From the NCBI RefSeq assembly GCF_001668675.1, contig NZ_LZKQ01000306.1, forward strand, positions 1 to 45,608: 45,608 bases of DNA, given 5' to 3'. This DNA is from Mycobacterium asiaticum. GTDB taxonomy: Bacteria > Actinomycetota > Actinomycetes > Mycobacteriales > Mycobacteriaceae. The position numbers and the translations under genes were made by a program. Below are positions 40,156-45,608 of this stretch, piece after piece; position 1 is the stretch's first letter; every line of letters starts with the position of its first letter. Under the pieces are notes generated by a model, which saw nothing but the letters and a program-made list of their open reading frames with translations, was not told where the DNA came from and did not search any database.

Positions 40156-41781
40156 ATGCGTCGGATGTGGGCCGCCCTGCTGTTGGCCGCCTCGCTGGCC
40201 GTCGTGCCGGTGGCCGGCTGCGGCGGCGGCATGCTCACCCCGGACGTAGTGGTGGTCAACGCGGCCGAACCGCCCAATCCGCTGATCCCGACCGGTACCA
40301 ACGACAGCAACGGCGGCCGCATCCTCGACCGGGTGTTCGCCGGGCTGATGTCCTACGACGCATCCGGCCAGCCCTCACCGGAGTTGGCGAAAGCCATCGA
40401 AACCACCGATAACGTCAACTACCGGGTTGTGCTCAAACCGGGATGGAAGTTCACCGATGGTTCCCCGGTCACCGCGCATTCCTTCGTCGACGCCTGGAAT
40501 TACGGGGCGGACAGCGCCAATGCCCAGCTGCAGCAGAATTTCTTCAGCCCGATCGCCGGGTTCGACGAGGTAGCCGGCCCACCCGGCGACGGCAAGCCGA
40601 CCACAATGTCCGGACTGCACGTCGTGAACGACCTCGAGTTCACCGTCCGGCTCAAGGCGCCGACCGTCGACTTCGTGATGAGCCTGGGGCACAGCGCGTT
40701 CTATCCGCTGCCGCCCTCGGCATTTCGCGACATGGCGGCGTTCGGTCAACACCCGATCGGCAACGGCCCTTACAAATTGTCCGATGGCCCGGACGGCCCG
40801 GCGTGGGAACACAACGTCAAGATCGACCTGGTGACCAATCCCGACTACCGCGGCAACCGCCAACCGCGCAACAAAGGGCTTCGCTTCGAGTTCTACGGCA
40901 ACCTAGACACGGCCTACGCCGACCTGCTGTCCGGCAATCTCGATGTGCTGGACACGATTCCGTCGAGCGCGCTGACCATCTACAAACGCGACCTCGGTGA
41001 GAATGCCCTGAGCGCACCCGTCGCCGTCAGTCAATCGCTCGACACACCGCTGCGGCTGCCGCATTTCGGTGGCGAGGAGGGACGGCTGCGCCGGCTGGCC
41101 ATCTCCGCCGCCATCAACCGGCCGCAGATTTGTCAGCAGATCTTCAACAAGACCCGCACTCCCGCCCGCGACTTCACCGCCAGCTCCCTGCCCGGCTTCG
41201 ACCCGAATATCCCGGGCAGCGCAGCGCTGGACTTCAATCCGGCTCGGGCGCAGCAGCTTTGGGCGCAGGCCAACGCGATCTCGCCGTGGACCGGACGATA
41301 CGCCATTGCCTACAACGCAGACAGCGGCCACCAGGAGTGGGTGGACGCGGTTGCCAACAGCATCAAGAACGTCCTGAGCATCGACGCGGTCGGGGCACCG
41401 CATCCCACCTTCGCAGGGTTTCGCACCCAGATCACCAATCGCACCATCGACACCGCATTCCGCGCGGGGTGGATCGGTGACTATCCGTCGATGATCGAGT
41501 TTCTCGCGCCGCTCTACGTCACCGGGGCCGGATCCAACGATGTGGGCTACTCCAGCCCGGAATTCGACGCCGCACTGGCGGCGGCCGAGGCGGCGCCCAA
41601 TCTGCGCGAGGCCGATGTGCTGGTCAACGTTGCCCAGCGAATCCTGTTGCGCGACATGCCTACCGTGCCGTTGTGGTACTACATCAGCGTGATCGGATGG
41701 TCTACTTCGGTCAGCAACGTCAAGCCCACCTGGAACGGACTTCCTGACTACGAGAACCTCGTCAAGGGTGAGAAGGTCTGA
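40156..41781 (+). CDS. dppA: ABC transporter substrate-binding lipoprotein DppA
   Basis: This 541-aa SBP_bac_5 family protein has a lipoprotein signal (LAVVPVAGC, lipid-modified Cys22). The mature domain starts near VVVVNAAEPPNPLIPTGTNDSN and has the family core LKPGWKFTDGSPVTAHSFVDAWNYG. It binds peptides or, in M. tuberculosis, heme-type ligands, and delivers them to DppBC. It is the first gene of dppABCD, with dppB starting 1 nt after its stop. No Shine-Dalgarno sequence precedes ATG 40156; see the -10 box upstream. Confidence 0.95.
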   Translation: MRRMWAALLLAASLAVVPVAGCGGGMLTPDVVVVNAAEPPNPLIPTGTNDSNGGRILDRVFAGLMSYDASGQPSPELAKAIETTDNVNYRVVLKPGWKFTDGSPVTAHSFVDAWNYGADSANAQLQQNFFSPIAGFDEVAGPPGDGKPTTMSGLHVVNDLEFTVRLKAPTVDFVMSLGHSAFYPLPPSAFRDMAAFGQHPIGNGPYKLSDGPDGPAWEHNVKIDLVTNPDYRGNRQPRNKGLRFEFYGNLDTAYADLLSGNLDVLDTIPSSALTIYKRDLGENALSAPVAVSQSLDTPLRLPHFGGEEGRLRRLAISAAINRPQICQQIFNKTRTPARDFTASSLPGFDPNIPGSAALDFNPARAQQLWAQANAISPWTGRYAIAYNADSGHQEWVDAVANSIKNVLSIDAVGAPHPTFAGFRTQITNRTIDTAFRAGWIGDYPSMIEFLAPLYVTGAGSNDVGYSSPEFDAALAAAEAAPNLREADVLVNVAQRILLRDMPTVPLWYYISVIGWSTSVSNVKPTWNGLPDYENLVKGEKV

Positions 41782-41782
41782 G

Positions 41783-42709
41783 ATGGGCTGGTACGTGTTG
41801 CGTCGGGTCGCGCTGATGTTGCCGGTGTTCCTGGGCGCCACGCTGCTGATCTACGCCATGGTGTTTCTGTTGCCCGGGGACCCGGTGGCCGCGATCGCCG
41901 GTGACCGGCCGCTGAGCCCGGCGGTGACCGCGCAACTGCGGGCTCAGTACCATCTCGACGACCCGTTCCTGGTGCAGTATCTGCGCTACCTGGGCGGCCT
42001 GTTGCACGGGGACTTGGGACGCGCGTATTCGGGTCTACCGGTCAGCGCCGTTCTGGCCCATGCCTTTCCGGTGACTATCCGGCTGGCACTGATCGCGTTG
42101 GTGGTGGAAGCGGTGCTGGGCATCGGGTTCGGTGTGATCGCCGGGCTACGCCAGGGCGGCATCTTCGACGCGACGGTGCTGGTCACCGGATTGGTCATCA
42201 TCGCCATCCCGATCTTCGTGCTCGGTTTCCTGGCGCAATTCGTTTTCGGGGTCCGGTTGGGGCTGGCACCGGTCACGGTCGGCGGTCGGGCAACGCTCGG
42301 GCGGCTGCTGCTGCCCGGGATTGTGTTGGGGCTGGTGTCATTTGCTTATGTGGTGCGGCTGACCCGGTCGGCGGTGGCCGCCAACGCGCACGCCGACTAT
42401 GTGCGCACCGCGACCGCAAAGGGGTTGTCGCGCCCGCGCGTGGTGACGGTGCACATCCTGCGCAACTCGCTGATACCGGTGGTGACCTTCCTCGGCGCCG
42501 ATCTCGGGGCACTGATGGGCGGTGCGATCGTGACCGAAGGAATCTTCAACATCCACGGTGTCGGCGGCGTGCTCTATCAAGCGGTCACACGGCAGGAGGC
42601 GCCGACGGTGGTATCGATCGTGACGGTGCTCGTGCTGATCTATCTGGTGACCAATCTCCTGGTGGACCTGCTCTATGCCGCGCTGGACCCCCGGATCCGT
42701 TATGCGTGA
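41783..42709 (+). CDS. dppB: ABC transporter permease DppB
   Basis: This 308-aa permease has about six TM segments and the inner-membrane EAA-like coupling loop (ATAKGLSRPRVVTVHILRNSLIPVV...GADLGALMGGAIVTEGIF). The N-terminus WYVLRRVALMLPVFLGATLLIYAMVFLLPGDPV is characteristic of DppB/OppB. The length equals the M. tuberculosis Rv3665c protein as I recall. ATG 41783 follows TGA by 1 nt. Its stop overlaps dppC by 8 nt. Confidence 0.95.
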   Translation: MGWYVLRRVALMLPVFLGATLLIYAMVFLLPGDPVAAIAGDRPLSPAVTAQLRAQYHLDDPFLVQYLRYLGGLLHGDLGRAYSGLPVSAVLAHAFPVTIRLALIALVVEAVLGIGFGVIAGLRQGGIFDATVLVTGLVIIAIPIFVLGFLAQFVFGVRLGLAPVTVGGRATLGRLLLPGIVLGLVSFAYVVRLTRSAVAANAHADYVRTATAKGLSRPRVVTVHILRNSLIPVVTFLGADLGALMGGAIVTEGIFNIHGVGGVLYQAVTRQEAPTVVSIVTVLVLIYLVTNLLVDLLYAALDPRIRYA

Positions 42710-43523
42710 ACGTCTGAAATTCCTGGTGGCCGGCGCGTTGATCCTGCTGATCCTGCTTGTCGCGGCGTTCCCGGGACTGTTCACCGGCGTCGACCCCACC
42801 TATGCGGACCCGGCGCAAAGCCTGCTGCCGCCGTCGGCAGCGCACTGGTTCGGCACCGACCTGCAGGGCCACGACATCTATGCCCGGACCATCTACGGAG
42901 CCCGGGCTTCGGTCGTCGTCGGGGTCGACGCGACGCTGATCGTCTTCGTGGTCGGCGGGGTGCTGGGCGCCCTGGCCGGCTTCTACGGAGGCTGGATCGA
43001 CGCGCTGGTATCCCGAGTCACCGACGTCTTCTTCGGCCTGCCGTTGCTGCTCGCCGCGATCGTGCTGATGCAGGTCCTGCGCCACCGCACGGTGTGGACG
43101 GTGATCGCCATCCTGGCGCTGTTCGGCTGGCCCCAACTGGCCAGGATCGCCCGCAGCTCGGTGCTCGAGGTGCGGGGCAGCGACTATGTCCTGGCGGCCC
43201 GGGCGTTGGGGATGCGTCCGTTCCAGATCCTGATCCGCCACGCGCTACCCAACGCCATCGGTCCGGTGATCGCGGTGGCCACCATCGCGCTGGGTGTCTT
43301 CATCGTCACCGAGGCGACACTGTCCTACCTCGGGGTGGGGCTGCCGACGTCGGTGGTGTCCTGGGGCGGGGACATCAACGTCGCGCAGATGAGGTTGCGG
43401 GCCGGCTCGCCGATCTTGTTCTATCCCGCGGGCGCACTGGCGATTACGGTGCTGGCCTTCATGATGCTGGGAGACGCGCTGCGGGACCGACTGGATGCGG
43501 CATCGCGGGCGTGGCGGGCATGA
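42702..43523 (+). CDS. dppC: ABC transporter permease DppC
   Basis: This 273-aa permease of the DppC/OppC type has the N-terminal TM and periplasmic HWFGTDLQGHDIYARTIYGARASVVVG segment, then an EAA loop (AARALGMRPFQILIRHALPNAIGPVIAVATIALG). It pairs with DppB to form the channel. ATG 42702 overlaps the end of dppB by 8 nt, so it is coupled; its stop overlaps dppD (ATGA 43520-43523). Confidence 0.94.
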   Translation: MRERLKFLVAGALILLILLVAAFPGLFTGVDPTYADPAQSLLPPSAAHWFGTDLQGHDIYARTIYGARASVVVGVDATLIVFVVGGVLGALAGFYGGWIDALVSRVTDVFFGLPLLLAAIVLMQVLRHRTVWTVIAILALFGWPQLARIARSSVLEVRGSDYVLAARALGMRPFQILIRHALPNAIGPVIAVATIALGVFIVTEATLSYLGVGLPTSVVSWGGDINVAQMRLRAGSPILFYPAGALAITVLAFMMLGDALRDRLDAASRAWRA

Positions 43524-45160
43524 GCGGCTCGGGGCCGCTGCTGTCGGTCGAGGGTTTGGAAGTCAGGTTCGGCAACGACGAGCCCGCGGTACGCGGGGTG
43601 GACCTGACCGTCCTTCCCGGTCAGACCGTGGCCATCGTCGGCGAATCCGGATCGGGGAAGTCCACCACCGCGGCCGCGATTCTCGGGCTGCTGTCGCCCG
43701 GCGGTCGAATCACCGGCGGCCGCGTCGTATTCGACGGTCGTGACATCGCCGCCGCGGACGCGCGGCTACTGCGGTCGCTTCGGGGCCGGGAGATCGGCTA
43801 CGTACCTCAGGACCCGATGACCAACCTCAATCCTGTGTGGAAGGTCGGCTTTCAGATCCGGGAAGCGTTGCGGGTCAACACTGATGGGCGCGATGCGCGG
43901 CGACGGACGCTGGAGTTGCTCGCCGAGGTCGGCATGCCCGACCCGGCAGCTCAGGTCGGCCGGTACCCGCATGAGCTTTCCGGCGGCATGTGTCAGCGGG
44001 CGCTGATCGCGATCGGGCTGGCGGGACGGCCGCGGTTGCTGATCGCCGACGAACTCACCTCGGCATTGGACGTCACCGTGCAACGCCAGGTCCTCAACCA
44101 TCTGCAACGGCTCACCGACGAATCCGGGACCGCCTTGCTGCTGATCACCCATGACCTGGCGTTGGCGGCGGAACGGGCCGAATCCGTGGTCGTCGTCCAT
44201 CGCGGGGTGGTGGTGGAATCCGGTGCGGCGCAGACGATCTTGCGCGACCCACAGCACGAGTACACCCGGCGGTTGGTCGCCGCGGCTCCGTCGCTGGTGG
44301 CCCGGAACAAGCGCTCGGCCCAGATCCGGTCGCGGGTGGCGGCGCAGGCGGCCGAGCACGTCGCCGTATCGAACGACATCCTGGTGGCGACGGACCTCAC
44401 CAAGGCCTATCGGGAGTCCCGCGGCGCGCCATGGCGGCGCTCGGAGTTCCGCGCGGTCGACGGGGTGTCGTTTCGGGTGCGGCGGGCGAGCACGCTGGCG
44501 ATCGTAGGGGAGTCGGGTTCGGGCAAGTCGACGGTGGCCCGGATGGTGTTGGGCTTGCTGGCGCCGACTTCGGGCTCGGTGGTTTTCGACGGGCAGGAGG
44601 TCGCCGCGACGCACCGGACCCTGACGTTCCGCCGGCGAATTCAACCAGTCTTCCAAAATCCCTACAGCAGCCTGGATCCCCGGTATTCGGTGCTGCGCGC
44701 CGTCGAAGAACCGCTGCGGATCCACCGGATCGGTGACCGGCGCCAGCGCCACCAGGCCGTGCGTGACCTGATCGACCAGGTGGCGCTGCCGTCGTCGGTG
44801 CTGGACCGGTTGCCGCACGAGCTCTCGGGTGGCCAGCGGCAGCGGGTGGCGATCGCTCGAGCGTTGGCGCTGCGACCCGACGTGCTGGTGTGCGATGAGG
44901 CCGTTTCCGCGCTTGATGTCCTGGTTCAGGCGCAGATCCTTGATTTGCTCGGCGAGCTGCAGGCCACCTTCGGATTGACGTATCTGTTCATCAGCCACGA
45001 TCTGGCGGTGGTTCGGCAGATCTCGGACGACGTGCTGGTGATGCGCGCCGGGCGGGTGGTCGAACACGCGGACACCGAAGCGGTGTTCACCAGCCCCGGA
45101 CACGAGTACACCCGGCAGCTGCTGGAGGCCATTCCCGGGGCGTCGGCGGCACCCGGCTAG
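43520..45160 (+). CDS. dppD: fused double ABC ATPase DppD
   Basis: This 546-aa protein carries two complete ABC ATPase domains. The first has Walker A GESGSGKST (about 38-46), signature ELSGGMCQR, Walker B LLIADELTSALD and switch His in ITHD. The second has GESGSGKST, ELSGGQRQR, LVCDEAVSALD and FISHD. It replaces separate DppD and DppF subunits and powers DppBC. In the D-loop approach the usual DEPTS Pro is Leu in domain 1 and Ala in domain 2; catalytic Glu remains. An oligopeptide-type extension occurs after the first domain. Confidence 0.94.
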   Translation: MSGSGPLLSVEGLEVRFGNDEPAVRGVDLTVLPGQTVAIVGESGSGKSTTAAAILGLLSPGGRITGGRVVFDGRDIAAADARLLRSLRGREIGYVPQDPMTNLNPVWKVGFQIREALRVNTDGRDARRRTLELLAEVGMPDPAAQVGRYPHELSGGMCQRALIAIGLAGRPRLLIADELTSALDVTVQRQVLNHLQRLTDESGTALLLITHDLALAAERAESVVVVHRGVVVESGAAQTILRDPQHEYTRRLVAAAPSLVARNKRSAQIRSRVAAQAAEHVAVSNDILVATDLTKAYRESRGAPWRRSEFRAVDGVSFRVRRASTLAIVGESGSGKSTVARMVLGLLAPTSGSVVFDGQEVAATHRTLTFRRRIQPVFQNPYSSLDPRYSVLRAVEEPLRIHRIGDRRQRHQAVRDLIDQVALPSSVLDRLPHELSGGQRQRVAIARALALRPDVLVCDEAVSALDVLVQAQILDLLGELQATFGLTYLFISHDLAVVRQISDDVLVMRAGRVVEHADTEAVFTSPGHEYTRQLLEAIPGASAAPG

Positions 45161-45171
45161 GTTGGCAACCT

Positions 45172-45608
45172 GTGACTGACCCGTTGGCGCCGCTGATGGA
45201 CCTGCCCGGCGTGGCCGAAGCCAGCGACCGGGCCCGTGAAGCGCTGGGCCGTGCCCACCGCCATCGCGCCAACCTGCGTGGCTGGCCCGTGACCGCCGCC
45301 GAGGCGTCGCTGCGTGCGGCCCGGGCGTCCTCGGTGCTCGACGGCGGTCCGGTGCGGCTGGAAGATGTTGCCGATGCCGCGGGTGTTCAGGACCCGGTGT
45401 TCGGTGGGGCGCTGCGGGTGGCCCAAGCGCTCGAGGGTGGCGGCGGCCCGTTGGTCGCGGTGTGGCAGAAGGCGCCGCTGCAGGCGCTGGCGCGGTTGCA
45501 TGTGCTGGCGGCGACCGACCAGGTGGACGAGGAGCGGTTGGGCCGTCCGCGCAGCGACCCGCAGATCGCACCGCGGCTGGAGCTGCTCGCCGAGATAGCG
45601 ACCCGGCC
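45172..45608 (+). CDS. Rv3662c-like conserved protein (partial, 3' end outside window)
   Basis: The frame is open from GTG 45172 to the window edge (about 145 codons): MTDPLAPLMDLPGVAEASDRAREALGRAHRHR, then an Ala-rich helical region. TAGGTT lies 8 nt upstream, spanning the dppD stop, so a leaderless start is possible beside read-through from dpp 11 nt away. The pattern LPGV..A...RE...LHRHR with AEASLRAARASSVLDG recalls helical N-terminal parts of Fic-associated proteins, but I cannot confirm a family. Position after dppD matches Rv3662c, a conserved hypothetical. Confidence 0.8.
   Translation, partial: MTDPLAPLMDLPGVAEASDRAREALGRAHRHRANLRGWPVTAAEASLRAARASSVLDGGPVRLEDVADAAGVQDPVFGGALRVAQALEGGGGPLVAVWQKAPLQALARLHVLAATDQVDEERLGRPRSDPQIAPRLELLAEIATR

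Overview
The window is high-G+C chromosomal DNA from a mycobacterium, most likely a slow-growing non-tuberculous species. The evidence is a PE_PGRS protein, WhiB4, MarP, PonA2, Cds1 and BagA/BagB homologues, frequent GTG starts, 4-nt start/stop overlaps and several leaderless-looking promoters. From about 11.6 kb to the end the gene order matches, inverted, the M. tuberculosis stretch I recall as Rv3684 to Rv3662c. One block of about 9.7 kb interrupts it. No tool was run: product names come from motifs and recalled family knowledge, and promoter calls are pattern matches.

Region 1 (1-11.4 kb) is accessory. It holds a Rho_N-domain small protein, a nucleotidyltransferase, a short acyl-CoA dehydrogenase-like protein coupled to an EEP-fold phosphohydrolase, an isochorismatase-like hydrolase, small hydrophilic or membrane proteins, a DUF4193 zinc-ribbon protein and a cytochrome P450. 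A three-gene operon follows, with a DyP-type heme peroxidase between two proteins I do not recognise. The region ends with a PE_PGRS protein whose C-terminal half is an alkaline-phosphatase/NPP-superfamily enzyme. Several of these genes have GGGTAC-like -10 elements resembling mycobacterial SigF promoters, which suggests a general-stress character.

Region 2 (11.6-21.2 kb) is conserved core: tRNA-Pro(CGG), cysteine desulfhydrase cds1, a metallophosphoesterase, the class A penicillin-binding protein ponA2, divergent whiB4, the ArsA-type ATPase pair bagA/bagB, a DUF4177 mini-protein, a RidA-family protein and a metallo-beta-lactamase-fold hydrolase.

Region 3 (21.2-30.8 kb) is the interrupting block. 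It has a GreA/B-like factor, a DUF2254 membrane protein, a complete seven-gene Mrp/Mnh cation/proton antiporter operon (mnhA-G) with overlapping genes, and a TerC-DedA membrane-protein pair. Its theme appears to be ion and membrane homeostasis.

Region 4 (30.9-45.6 kb) returns to core order: crp, a small membrane protein, divergent nth, a TlpA-like thioredoxin, a CoA-type Nudix hydrolase, the acid-resistance protease marP, epoxide hydrolase ephE, a holin-like membrane protein, a secreted serine protease, acetyl-CoA synthetase acs, the dppABCD peptide/heme-type ABC importer, and the start of an Rv3662c-like gene cut by the window edge. Many products act at the envelope or in stress survival (PonA2, MarP, BagAB, WhiB4, Crp, Mnh, TerC, DyP).
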